Notes under the pieces: model-generated | What the model was told of the DNA's origin: nothing | Databases searched by the model: none | The model's input: the letters and a program-made list of their open reading frames with translations, nothing else | Source: Archegozetes longisetosus | Taxonomy: Eukaryota > Arthropoda > Arachnida > Sarcoptiformes > Trhypochthoniidae | DNA: 64,000 nucleotides | Reading direction: 5' to 3' | Assembly: GCA_018873245.2 (NCBI GenBank) | Contig: JAEMBT020000006.1 | Span: 627,804-691,803 of the forward strand | Shown here: positions 1-12,019 of the stretch, piece by piece | Position numbering within the stretch: the first letter of the stretch is position 1 | Layout of the letters: every line of letters starts with the position of its first letter | Made by a program: the position numbers and the translations under genes

Positions 1-77
1 ATTGATTAAACTGATTTTGACTTATCTGATCGATAAATAAATTAATAGATGAGAGTTTGGTAAGATCTGTTAATTGC

Positions 78-3000
78 TTAAATTAAATAAATTGCATAGC
101 AATTACCGGTATTGGACTGTTGTGACAGTTGCGATAGTGGAGAAACAGCTGCAGGAGTTTTGATATTGACATAAAATCTGACCAAATCGTCTAATTTGGC
201 GTAATTTGTATTAACATCAGTCCTAGTCGTGGGTAACGGTTGACTTTGCGATGTGTTTAGACTATTATTTTGTTGTATAATAGCAGGAGTATTGACATAA
301 AACGGAGAATTTATATATTCGTGAATATCGTTGCTGTAAAGATGCGGCGCGTTAGGTCTTAACGGATATCTGGGACCGACTTCTGGTGGAGTACTATTTG
401 TTTGATTCAATTGATTGGTTTCGCCGTTAATGACTGGTCCGCCACTGAATATCGGGTACTGAGTGTTAGTGCATTGCTGTATCGCTTCTTGGAGTGTATT
501 AAATAATTGTTCGGCGTTTGTGCACTTGAATGCATATATGCCTTAAAAATTAAATCAAAAATATTATTCATCAATTAACAAGATACTGAATTTGAAATTT
601 CTAATGTATCATTTTTAATTTCAATGTTTATTCCCGACTTTTACTTAAACAATAATACATTCAAACTTTTAAACTGCAGGCGAATATTTCATAAAAGATA
701 AAAAATATTAGATCTTCAAGTCGCATAATTCGTGGCAAGATAAAGACTAAATTATTTTGATAAGCTAATTTACGTTCAGCAGTAAATAATCTATATTTCT
801 GTTTTTTAACGATAACAAAAATTTTTGCATATAATTCAAATACATGTTAAGTACAGTAAAAGCTCGACATAATGGACATACTCTTGATACACTAAAGTAT
901 ACAAACATTCGATATAAAGTAATTATCTTACTAATAGAGCTTTAATCAATTCCAAAAAGGGTTAAAACTAAGTTTACAACTTAAAACTGACATCAAACCT
1001 TCATTTTTAGATTTTAATGTTTTTTAACAATATTCAGACGAAAATAACAGATTTTCAAAAATGATTTCTACTGATTGTGTTGATGTTAGCTACTGATAAA
1101 TCTGTTCTAGAATCTGAAATATCCTAACTTTTGATATAACATACAACTCGATGTAACAAATGAAAACTTTCGCCCCTTGAGTGTTCGTTAAATCGAGCTT
1201 TTAATGTATGCGAAAACATTAAAAAAATATAGAATCGGTTGAACTGAACACTTGTAACAGCATTTAGAAACGAATACATACAAAAACCTATCGGTAATGA
1301 GATAATTGTTTTTCGAAATTGTACTCTAGTCTTTAGTATGCGTAAGTGTTAAACCATTTTTTAAATATTGCTTATTGCTTAGAATTAGTGAGCCCAGGCA
1401 TCAGAAATTGACATTAGTTTATTCAAGTTTGAATTTTCATGAACAACAAACTTTTGCTCGCATACTATTTACGATTTAACAATTCGTGCATCGAATCTTT
1501 CGCAATTGCACACAACTAAAATGAGTTTTTCGAAGGCTTAAGGCAAGTCAAATCAAAGTGTATCTTAAATGAATGCAATCTTACATAAATGGTGTCGGTA
1601 TTAGACCAGCATATGGTCATCGTAAATACTTTTGCTACGCCTAGCGCCCTACGTCCCCAATCCTCTGACTTGACCTGAACAAACTAAATGAACTCAACTA
1701 TTCTAATGGAAGTTTATTGAGTTTAGTAAGTTAGCCTAGGTGAGAGCAATAGCGTTAGGTATGGAACAATGAAAGGCAATGGTGTACTATTGTAATACCG
1801 ACATCCATTTAAAAACATTGTAATGAACACCCAACAATTAAAACTTTGAGCCACATAAGCACTATATTGAAAATGTGAGAAGTGTTGCCACATATATACT
1901 TTGCGCTATATTTAGTGATTATGTCCCGGATTCCCAGGCACCAGGATTGCTTTGTTATCTGTCTATTTTAATTTATATTAAATAAAACTGGATCGCATTT
2001 GTTTCATAATTCGAATCAATTTGATCTGATCTCTTATAAAATGAGTTATAGCTTTATTATAGCTTTATTATGAACAGTCATAAGGCTTTAATTAAGAATG
2101 ACGTGCCTTTCAATTATTGCACAAAGTGTCGCTTAAGATCTGACATCCTTTCGCAAAAGCGTTTCAAACTCTTTTCATACTATGAGTAATGCTTAAAGTG
2201 AGCAAAGAATCCAAAAATAAATGAACAGCTCATTTGTTTAATGATTACTTCACAAAACATGAGGTATAGAAAAATTTGCAATTAATGTGACTGCAAATTA
2301 TTTAGTTCATAATCGCGTCCATTGGTCAACTTTAAGCTTTGCAAATATTTGCATACTGTCTGTCATATCTTTATTTCGGTTTTGATAATTTACATTTTTC
2401 AAATGGACATTTGCAAATGAAATGCAAGTTCACTTAAGACAGTATGTTTGCACACAATTCTTATTCAAAGTGACTTTTTTTTCAGTTGTCAATCGAATGG
2501 ATGCACAAGTTAATCAAAATCTAATAATTTTAGCAGACATTTTTCCAAGATCAACAATAATATATGTATATATATATGGATTTACCAGGTTGACAATCAA
2601 GATTCGCTTTGGTTTCGTCAGAATTGTTTTCACGCATAAAGATTCTAATTGAATGAGCATTCATTGATTTGAGTATATCTTAAATTGCTATTCAGTCTTT
2701 ATAACAGTTTCTGCACGAACATCGTGTTTTTGTATTTGGCTCATTTAAAGACAAACAAGTTGGCAAAATAAAAAGCATATTTTGTCTAGACAAAATTCAA
2801 ATTATAAAATTATAAACAACTAGAATTTTAGTTGCTACATTGTTTTAATCAGTAAAATTATAAGTGTTTGTTCAATTAGACCCTATTCGAATTATTCATT
2901 GAAAGTGCAATGCTTTTCAGACAATCGAAACGCAACTCGAAAACAATTCGATTAGCTCTTTGTTGAAAACAATTGTGATAGCATTTTTATACTAGATAGG

Positions 3001-4243
3001 TATCATATCCTTAAATGCAATCAATCTAACAACAAAATAATTATTGAATGTGCAGTAAAAACTTTTCCATCACCCAATCACCAGAAGTTGAAACTACTCA
3101 ATAGTTCATAGACTACACTGTTAATCAATTAATGGAGATTAATTTCAGCTTTGAGTCACACATTAATTGATAAGTTATCAGTTTAGAAGTCATTCTCATT
3201 AGTGAACCATTAGGTAGTGGAAAAGTTTAGTTCAAGTTAGAGATAAACATGTTATACACTTTGCCGACATTTAACATTTTATTATGGGAATCGATTTTCG
3301 TTAGGTAATAGTTCACATACCAGGACCTGTTGGACATCGGCGGCCGCACTCAAAGCTAAATAACTCTGCATCAAATCCATAACGCCTTAGAGACCTGTTT
3401 TTGAAAATAAAAGTCAGTGAATGATAAAATGGTTCTTCTCTAACAAGTGCTTGTTGATTTTTTAAATAATCAAAGTTTATGTGAGAAAAAAATGAGAAAT
3501 AAATACAATAAAGTTAATATTTATGTTGTGGGTGAAAAGTAGCATGCTTTCAGTCGCGTAACTCCTACACTGTGTATTTAAACAAGTTTTAAGCGACAAA
3601 ACATTTTTCTACTAATAATGCAAAACCTGCACAATGCAATAATCTTTATTACTATTTGAGTTGTGGGCGAGTATCAAACGAGAATCGATGTTATGCTAGA
3701 AAATATTTGCTTAAAAAATATGAATTAGAAATTCTATACTAGAAAAAAAAATTCTTATCCTTTTAGCTCGAGGTTTAAAAATAGTAATTATTGCAAAAAA
3801 TGATTTGCAAGCAAGAGTTGCACCAAAGTGTAATCAGTCAAAAAGCCGACGATAAATTTGATACCTAAGAGACCAATAAATAGAATTTTTTCCTTTTTGA
3901 TGTAATGCCAAATCATTGTCTGTTATTTCTATTTTACCAAAATTGACTTCAGTTCCGCGATCGTCAACATTACAGACCTTAAGAAAGACAAAAATGACAT
4001 ACATGTTAAAAAAATTTGATGCTCTCTAAGGATAAACACTAGACTTGAGAACGTATATTTGCATATAATCTGTTAACTTAAAAGATTAGATCTCTTAGAC
4101 ACGATAAACATTTTATGAATATCAATATTGGATTACATCATAATTGAATCATAGCTTACATGAAATATTCGCGGATTATCGGCATTAGAAGAGTTATTAG
4201 CAGATGATCTCGAATGTCGAGGTTGAGAATAGACACAACCCAT
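78..4243 (-). CDS. FRS2: FRS2-like FGF-receptor substrate adaptor (4 exons)
   Basis: I assembled four exons from splice signals and frame: 4243-4160, 3977-3865, 3394-3321 and 541-78, each bounded by AG/GT with matching phases (0, 2, 1). They give 244 residues. The protein starts MGCVYSQP, a Gly2 myristoylation and Cys3 palmitoylation type start as in FRS2. An IRS-type PTB domain follows (about residues 25-112; the segments LRRYGFDAELFSFECGRRC and IYAFKCTNAEQLFN are typical of FRS2/FRS3). The tail has three YxN motifs (Tyr166, Tyr172, Tyr214) that fit Grb2 SH2 sites. Family role: a membrane-anchored adaptor that docks on receptor tyrosine kinases and feeds Grb2-Ras-MAPK signalling. It is much shorter than vertebrate FRS2 (about 500 residues); the long C-terminal Shp2-binding region is not seen. 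The last intron is about 2.8 kb and holds transposon relics. No frame breaks were found. Confidence 0.88.
854..1206. mobile_element. pogo/Tigger-like non-autonomous element in FRS2 intron 3
   Basis: The ends are inverted: left CAGTAAAAGCTCGACATAAT, right (reverse complement) CATTAAAAGCTCGATTTAAC. Both are flanked by TA (852-853 and 1207-1208), as expected for Tc1/mariner-class insertion. The terminal motif resembles the CAGTAAAACCTCG start of pogo/Tigger elements. No coding frame is visible in the 353 bp, so this is a MITE-type relic. Confidence 0.6.
1588..1809. mobile_element. 222-bp TA-flanked MITE
   Basis: Terminal inverted repeats of about 17 bases (left AATGGTGTCGGTATTA, right AATGGATGTCGGTATTA as reverse complement) are flanked by TA on both sides (1586-1587, 1810-1811). 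No coding capacity. It lies in the last intron of the FRS2-like gene. The class is inferred only from TIR and TA duplication. Confidence 0.55.
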
Positions 4244-5795
4244 TTGTAAATTATTTGACGGATTCAGTAATTAGTTTATGTATAATTTTAAAAATCGCTC
4301 TGATTTGGACAAAATTGACTAAAACTAAGTTTTATGTGAGGTTACTAAAGACTAGCCGCAATTTGCTTCAATTAAACGTTATGTTGGACACTAGTTCACA
4401 AGTTGCCGAACGAAAATTTGTTAATAATACAAGACATCAAATTTTGACGAGAGCACCACAAAATTCAATTAATTTCTCTTAAGGTTAATCTTTAGTTCAT
4501 TTAGGAAAATGTTCGCATTTGAAGAGCACCATTTATTTCGACTGCAAATAAATTTGAAGCATCACTGAAAACAATTTGACAAACAAAACATTTTAAAACC
4601 AGCATAACATCAAAATGAATTTCTCAATAAGTTGTCTCTTTCTTCGAAGTCAATTTTTATGCTTCGAAACAAACCAATTTTAATGCATTTTATAATAAAT
4701 AAGAATAGTTTGAATGGAGATGTTGTTGTATTTGATTTTTGAATCGTCTCTCATAATAATAGTAATAATAATTGTTATTATTATGAATAAATGGCTGAAA
4801 GAACATCGCGACAGACTGTAAACATACGATATTTTTTTACAAATAAAAGTAGTTTTGCTTTGGCTGCTCTCATGGAAAGTGTATGTGGCGACTTACTTAA
4901 AGCATAAGAGAACGAGTATTTTTTAGGCTCAGATGTCAAATATAATGTTAAGAGACTGTAAAATGGTTGCTAAATATTGCACATTGCCGTCAAGGTTAGA
5001 ATCTGGGCACGAGCACTACAGCTGCTTTTCATAAGTATGCCCAAAACCTAAAAGTCGTCGTATGTTAGCGTTACTGCTTATAAACATCGCTATACCATTC
5101 GGTTTAACTGTATTTTATTTAGTGCTAACGGTTTTAGGAAGTAGAATATCAGATGGCGCTTAAGAGCTTATCTACTTTTCATTCAAGTTTGTCATAGAAT
5201 TAGCAATACTTTTTATCACAAGAAAGAGCATCAGAGCGACACTAACATGACATTTGAATAAACTTCGGACGATGTTGCATGTTTTAAGGGTTACTGTTCT
5301 ATGGACAGATCAGATTACTGTTTTTCTGTTTAGTTTTCGACCATTTTACACAAATTTTTTGGAGAATAAACTGTTTGTGCTCACTACTATTGATACCATT
5401 GTAGAATTTTCCTTTAATTTCCTCATATCTTCGATTTGTGCAGAGATGTCCAGGTGATTTCTTATTTTATGACTTTGGTGACTTTGAGCGAAGGATACAT
5501 TGTGGTGAAATGAGCATAGCTATGTCCACCAGCGTTGCTATTTAGATCAATCTGTTGACGATCACAATATCTGGTTTAATATTTCTTATTATCATCTATC
5601 TGTAATTAAGGCCTGTCTCAAAATGAGTAAAATTGCTATCTACTAATACAGGTTTTGGTTGGTACTGATAATTGGTATTGATAGAAGCTTTCTTTAAGAG
5701 AGTTTAGATTGATTATTTGTTAGTCAATCATTTTTGTTACTCCGTTATACCTGTTTATATAATCTGTGTCAAAGAGTACTGTATATCCTGTAGTA
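4244..5795. other. Intergenic, no gene recognised
   Basis: AT-rich DNA upstream of the FRS2-like start codon, so its promoter and 5' UTR should lie here. Short AAT/ATT trinucleotide runs form a small palindrome near 4755-4785. The open frames at 4204-4482 and 5254-5457 have no recognisable domain or coding bias. Confidence 0.5.
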
Positions 5796-5967
5796 CTATC
5801 GATCAAATAATTATGTGTCAAATTGTGCATTTTCCCGCATTTTTACACATAGATCTCAGGGAATGCTAAAAGTCCAGTCAACAAAAATTTAACGATGTTT
5901 TACAACATGATATTGTGATCCCTAATTTTTTAGCGCAAAATTTGACACATAATTATTTGATCGATAG
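5796..5967. mobile_element. 172-bp TA-flanked MITE with long TIRs
   Basis: Inverted ends of about 33 bases begin CTATCGATCAAATAATTATG and differ at only one or two positions. TA flanks both ends (5794-5795, 5968-5969). The centre is unique AT-rich sequence without a reading frame. The high similarity of the arms suggests a fairly young Tc1/mariner-class MITE. Confidence 0.65.
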
Positions 5968-6482
5968 TACATGCTGTATGGTTCTCAAGCTCAATTGCAT
6001 TTATTATTATCATTATTATTTTGAGAAGTTACTGCAAAGTTGATTAGTAGTTGATACTCTAAGGGCATCCAAACTTAATGGTTGCACGTGTCTTTTAGCT
6101 TATGAACATTGAATTTGAAAGTCTGTTTCTGCAGAGTTACACAGAATTACATTTAGCTTCATTTTAAGGTCTATTGGTTTGAAACGAAAATTTTATTATG
6201 CAATCATCAGATAAATCTTGAATTCAAGAGTCATACCAAGTAGGAAAATATCTGAAGAGGTTGATTCTTAAGGTTCTTTCATTCTATAATAAGCGTTGAT
6301 GTTCAACACTCGAGTCTCTCGCGCCGCGTCTGAACAATTAACTTAATTTCATCCGAAATTTTCGAATTCAAGTATCCTTATTCAAACAAGATTTTATATT
6401 AGAAAATCGTGAATACTATTCAAACTCTTTAGAGTTCAAATATAGAATCTACAAAAATTATAGCTTGAATCAATTGTTTCGA
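5968..6482. other. Intergenic, nothing recognised
   Basis: AT-rich spacer between two transposon relics, with an ATT trinucleotide run near 6000-6020. No gene or structured element was seen. Confidence 0.4.
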
Positions 6483-7004
6483 ACCGTTATTACAACCACT
6501 TACGCGTCAAAATTTCTCATCAAAATGTTGTCGTCCAAAATGTCGTCATACAAAAATTATCTTTATAATAAACAAAAGTGAGAACTAATTGCAGACTTTA
6601 ATTATTTTATCACTTATCGTAAAAATGGTTAGCGAACCATAGTTCAAATAGTTTATAGTTAAAGAGTTTTAATCACTAATTTTTGCATCGTCTAGTTATG
6701 AATTAGCCTCCTTGCTAAGAAGGTCCAGATCATACTCTGATTCATATGTTCCATTATTGTTTTCTACAAATTAGTACATTTTCATTTTATTACTGTAATT
6801 AAATGAAAAAATGAGCTTATTCTAATAGAATATTTTCAAAGTTATGTTATTCTAGTTAATTTCACCTCGAATCCATACAATAGTAAATTTTTGATATCTA
6901 CATTTTTGTGTAAAATTTTTGTAAGGCGACATTTTTGTAGGCGACATTATTGGCGGTGACATTATTGGCCGCGACATTTTGACACGGAAGCATTACAACC
7001 GTAA
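6483..7004. repeat. Inverted-repeat element with internally repetitive arms
   Basis: The left arm (about 6483-6570) and right arm (about 6905-7004) are imperfect inverted copies. Each contains several GTCRYCnAAAATG/GCGACATT units, so the arms are themselves short-period repeats. Outer ends share a GTTAYnnC...GTCAAAA pattern. The middle holds no gene. This layout is typical of foldback-type or Mutator-like terminal repeats, but the class is not established. Confidence 0.45.
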
Positions 7005-7542
7005 CCTTCAGGTATACCGCTTGCCACTGCCTGCTTTATCGAATACTTTATGAAAAATTTTCCCACTCGAGGGTAATGATAGCTTTAGCATTCAGTGAAA
7101 TTGACTACTAAATACTCAGCACCTCGAGCGTGAGCATTGCTGATTCTATTAATTTTTTTCAACTAAATCATTTTAAATAAAATATAGCATCTTTCTAGTA
7201 AAATGTTGATAAAAATGAACAAATATGCTTTCCCTCAATAAATAACTATATGTTAAAGGTGATTAGTTGCTAATCAATCGATGAGAAGTCATTAAAAGCA
7301 AAATTTAAATACGCTTTCTATGACTTTTTAATAACATTAAATCTCAGAAAATTTTGTGAAAAATAAATTTTTCTTCAAGAATTTCGAAGCTATCTATTTT
7401 ATTGTTTAAAACAATAGCTTTTATATGAACTAAAATTCAATGATTCAAATAGAAATAATTAAATATTGTTTTAGAGTAACCGAGAATATGAAAAGTTTTC
7501 GAACAATAATTCATTTCAACTCAAATCAATAACAATCTTAGC
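7005..7542. other. 3' flank of EB gene, no gene
   Basis: AT-rich sequence downstream of the minus-strand EB gene that ends at 7543; its 3' UTR should lie here. No other feature was recognised. Confidence 0.4.
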
Positions 7543-8924
7543 TCAGTATACTGAATAAGGAGGTGGCGGATCATTCGTATCAATAGGTATTATAGTATTC
7601 ATTGGGATATGATTTGGCTGTTGAACAGGTGTTGAAACGGTTTTTCTTGACTTCAAAAATGTTATGATAACAATGGCAACGAAACCCAGAGGTATAACCA
7701 AAATAAGCCAGAACCAATTAATATTAAAAAAGTTATAGTTACATTTCTTATTATTCACATCTTCCACATATTCAGTATCGCACACACATACTGAATATTT
7801 ACAACTCCTATGTTTATAAACCAGACAATCAGAATCTGAGTGACAACTATGCTCAGAACAATAGCCGTATATTTTATTATATTTATAGTTAGGTTCGCAC
7901 TGACAGCTATTATCTACACAAATTTGATTTTGGTCACCATTTTCATTACATTCAGAATTATTATAACATTTTTTACCATATGTTGTATTACAGAATCGGG
8001 TGTTTGGATCAATGCTGTAATATAAAGGGCAGTCACACAAACCATTATTGCATCGCCTCTTATCATCGAATTGATTACAATCCGTGTTATAATCGCATTT
8101 TGAATACTTGCAAGATCTGGTCGTTTGGTCGTACTTATAATTTGGTTCACATTCACATTTGTTATTAGCGCAAAACTGATTTAGTTCGCAATCGATAGTT
8201 CTGAAGCAAAATTTTTGATTGGAATATTTGTTGTTAGTAGCAAAGAATTTGTGCACTTTTTGTTGTTTGGATCGACTGAATAATAGGGTTTACACTCACA
8301 ATATCCAGAATTATTGCACACCCTGTTCATATCATATCGTTGACAATCTTTGTTCAGACTACAAGATTTGAAAATACATGAATTACTTTCTTGACTGTAT
8401 TCAAAGTTCGAAATACATTCACATCTTTTATTAATACATAATTGATTAGAACCACAATAACTGTTACCATTACAGAATCTCTCATTTAGGCTATATGTAG
8501 TTTTTGGGGGTTCTGTTTTAATAATTTCCGTATAGTTATATCCTGAAAAATAGGTACATTTTTGACCATTGGCAAAATTTGCATAATAATCGCTATAACA
8601 ATAACAATATCCACTACTACTACAATATCTGTTGGAATCATAAGTCTGACATTCATAAGAATAAGAACAACTAAAATATACGCATTTTCCCAAGGAGTTA
8701 TCATATTTGTAATTAGGAGCACATCTGCATTGATAATCAACACATTTCTGGTTATAACCCGAACAATAACTGTCGTAAGTACAATATCCCAAATAAGACG
8801 AGGAAAATTGCTTCAGAGGCGTGTTTAAGTTTCTCAAGTTGTTTATTGATTCGTATAAGTTTTCAGAATATGCGTAATTATGTACAATAAATAGTAAAAT
8901 GAATAATTTCTGACTGCAGCCCAT
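7543..8924 (-). CDS. Eight-module EB-like cysteine-rich membrane protein (frame break at ~8212)
   Basis: Two overlapping frames make one gene: 8924-8181 (signal peptide and two module pairs) and 8256-7543 (two more pairs, a membrane helix and tail). They differ by a single base; adding one base to the A/T run at 8208-8216 would rejoin the reading in the middle of the third pair. The product would be about 460 residues with the same design as the intact gene at 17041-18381: N-terminal signal (MGCSQKLFILLFIVHNYAYS), four pairs of six-cysteine modules (pattern CxxxxxC..CxxxxCxCxPNYxY), a helix around NINWFWLILVIPLGFVAIVI, and a tail ending NDPPPPYSVY, a PPxY WW-ligand. Function unknown; probably a secreted or cell-surface binding protein. 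The first module pair is almost identical in DNA to the genes at 23.6 and 26.1 kb. The break may be a consensus error or true decay. Confidence 0.75.
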
Positions 8925-9599
8925 TTTCTGATAAGAATAGTTAACTGTTTTATTATAAGTTGCTCACAACTATGAAGTGAATTAATCAACAATTATAATA
9001 TTTGGAGTTTCAGATATTTAGAGATAAAATTAATCTTTGAATCGAATAGTTTGCTATTAATTGATAAATACCTTACCAAAACTTATGGCAATAATTTATC
9101 AAATTATTATAATCATATCATAGACTCATATGAGTTTGATCTTATGATAGAATTATTTGAAAACTGTAATAATAAAAGATAGATAATGGTTATTCCAATT
9201 TCTAACAATAAGAAAAAGAACTGCTTCGGTCTTTCAGTCTTCAATGTAGATGTGAAGAAAGTTGTGTTGAATGAACTTAGTTTGCAATCTATGATTTAAT
9301 GGTATTGCAGACATAGATATGATTAGTTTAATAGCAAATCATTTAATAAGATCTTATCTTAATACCTTGAATAAGAGATGACGTATCATTAAAATACGAC
9401 CGAGCTAGGAATGCCAAGTCTCCAGCCTTCAGGGCTGGTGAAAGCTAGAGATTAAAATTTGATACTTTGGTCTTTCCTTTGACTTTAAACTTATTGAGAA
9501 TAGTTCTAAAAAGTTGTCCTATGACCCCTCCTTTGAAATTTGTTCTCCAGTTTTTACTCGGTCAAGTGTTGGAATTCCCTAGACAGAGTACTAAGAGGT
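8925..9599. other. Upstream spacer of EB gene
   Basis: AT-rich DNA between the EB gene start and an EB pseudogene. It contains a small GC-rich hairpin (CCAGCCTTCAGGGCTGG near 9423). It should include the promoter of the minus-strand gene. No gene was seen. Confidence 0.4.
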
Positions 9600-10600
9600 A
9601 GCAAATAATAGATTTCCATCGGATTGTCAGTTTGGATCCGGACCTGATATGGCTGAAGGACTTGTGAAACAGACTTTTCTTTTTGATATATACAATCAGA
9701 GTATACACCAATCCACTGTGTGTAATCTCAAGCCATAGCCGATTAATATCCAAAAAGATATATTTACAAACCATATTATTAGAATCTTCCTTATAATCTT
9801 CTTTATTGTAAATCTCTAGTATATGATCCGGATCTACAACTCTATACTTACTTTTGACAATCAGAATCAGAATGATAGGCATGATAACTGCGATAATTAG
9901 TAAATTTATAATTGGGTTCACACTCACAGATATCATTGACACAGACACGATGAGTGTCACCATGTTGAGGTCAATCTGAGTGTAAATTACATTTTTTACC
10001 ATATGTCACATTACAGAATTCGGATTTTTGATTGACTCCATGATAAGAATCATATTTACAATGTCTATTTATAGGTCGCCATTTGCTATCTAATTCATTA
10101 TAACGGTTGTTAAGTTCACAATTATTTGGTTGGCATTTGCAAATATTTTTGACATAGAGCTGATTGCTCCTGCAACTCTTTGACTCTTCACGAAATGTCT
10201 TTATTAAACTACAATCAGATCTAGAGGTTATGACATCGAGTTCATAAGACCTACAATTGCAATTCCTGAACTGTTAAGACCATGTTTACATCGAATTTCT
10301 TACAGTTTCCATCAAGATAGCAATATTTGAAAGAATTGACTTTTTCTTGACTGAGTTTATAGTTTGGCAAACACTAGCGCTTAGCATTAAAGCATAATTG
10401 ATGAGAACCACAAACACTTGTACTGCTTGTATAACACGGTCTATTAAGGGCTTGAAGTTCTTTGGAAATATATTTTGCGTCATTATAGATACAACATCTA
10501 TCAGTTGTATCATTTGCTCTGCAATCGTTATGGTTTGTATTTATGTTTATCAAACTATGATTATATTTGGCATGCAAATTCGCTCAAGTATTATCCTAAA
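9600..10600 (-). pseudogene. Decayed multi-module EB gene
   Basis: Reading the minus strand across several frames recovers module fragments: SVCGSHQLCFNAKR, GDTHRVCVNDICECEPNYKF, SDSDCQK and a membrane region CKYIFLDINRLWL that matches the CNYNFFNINWFWL of the neighbour at 7543-8924. Frames are broken repeatedly by stops and shifts. It is the adjacent tandem paralogue of that gene and is clearly dead. Confidence 0.75.
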
Positions 10601-11110
10601 TTTACAAATCACTTTGCGCAACGTTGAATGACATATTTCCTAAACAATTTATAAAAACGTTTAAATGCACTATAACTGAAAAACATTTGTCAGTTGATAA
10701 TAGAGTATGTATAAAACACACTAGCTCTACAAAACATAAAATAACTAAAAATTGAATTAATCACAAATTCTGTTTAAAGTAGTAAAATATAAGAGCAACG
10801 AGATAAAAAATTCAATTCTGTATTGAGAAAAATTCAAGTTCTTAGATTAAAGGTTGTCAAAAGTGATATTTAATAAATAAAATAGCTTTGAAACAGTTGG
10901 TAACGGATTTATTCTGAATTTTCTTTACTTATAAATATTCAATGCCACCATAATAGTTGCATTGTATGAAAGTAAGAAAATTATTTTATATGACAATTCA
11001 AATAAATATCTTTGATATAAAGGATATTTTTTCATTCAATTACGAGTTTAAAAGGTCATATCTTTATAATCTTATTTTATTTAAATTTCGTAAGATAGTT
11101 TTTACTGAAA
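10601..11110. other. Intergenic, nothing recognised
   Basis: AT-rich sequence between an EB pseudogene and a long inverted repeat. No reading frame or structure was seen. Confidence 0.4.
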
Positions 11111-11454
11111 CGTTCAAAACACTCGTTACCATATAATTACTTGATTTTTAAAGAGTGGTACTCAAAATTTCAAAAGTGAATAACTCTTGAAGCGTTCATT
11201 CGATATGCTTAAGACTTATATTTCTGGAAACTATGTGCACCTAAACCTTTGAAATGATGTGTATACCATCATCTGCTCTAATAGGTTCACTGATGAACGT
11301 CGGTGATATGCACATCATTTCAAAGGTTTTCCACATAGTTTCCAGAAATATAAATTTTAAACACATCAGATGAACGCTTCAAGAGTTATTCACTTTTGAA
11401 ATTTTGAATACTACTCTAAAAATCAAGCAACTATATAATGAGTGTTTTGAACGA
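11111..11454. repeat. Long hairpin (foldback) repeat, arms ~150 bp
   Basis: The left arm (about 11111-11262) and right arm (about 11305-11454) are close inverted copies. Shared blocks include CGTTCAAAACACTCG, GTGAATAACTCTTGAAGCG and TTTCTGGAAACTATGTG. The unpaired centre is only about 40-60 bases. The transcript would form a near-complete hairpin. There is no coding potential. It is best read as a foldback MITE; target duplication not identified. Confidence 0.7.
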
Positions 11455-12019
11455 GCTATACAGCTATCAAAATGAAAAATTCAATTATTGATCTCACTAT
11501 GTTTCCGGTCTAGATCCACCCTAAAGCTTTCTCAAAATTATCTTCTTATTTTTATTGATTTCTGAGCCAAATCCCGAAAAGAAACTAATCAGGGGCGGGG
11601 TTCAAACGATTATTTGAAATGACTTTTCTTTCGTACATATAATGTTGAAACAGGTGAGAAAAATCTTATTTTCTCTGGAACCGAAAGTAATTAAGATCTA
11701 ATATTTTGGTCGAATACTTATCACCATATTTAGGTATCGAACTATAAGATCAAGTCCTTGCCCATGCACAATGGCTTAATGTGATTCTCCTCAATGTACT
11801 GACTAACTTTTGTATGAACCGCTTATAGGAGGCAGAGACAATTTCATCGTGGGAATAAAACTGAAATGCAGGATTCTTGGCACGAATGAATATTATATTC
11901 GTAATTAGCATGTCGAAATTAGGTAAACTGCAAGTTTTGATTGAAGTCAGACCAACAGTTATGAAGGTTTCTTGTGAGTGACACATATGCACAAGTAGGT
12001 ATAATCAAGAGAAGGTCAC
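11455..12019. other. Intergenic, nothing recognised
   Basis: AT-rich spacer. The frame at 11992-11750 (minus) shows no recognisable domain. No other feature. Confidence 0.4.

Noticed and set aside
2422-2652. Plus-strand frame inside the last FRS2 intron
   Set aside because: AT-rich chance frame with no domain, antisense to an intron.
7543-8924. Two separate EB genes instead of one
   Set aside because: The downstream frame lacks a signal peptide, the break falls between matching halves, and the joined layout equals the intact 446-residue neighbour.
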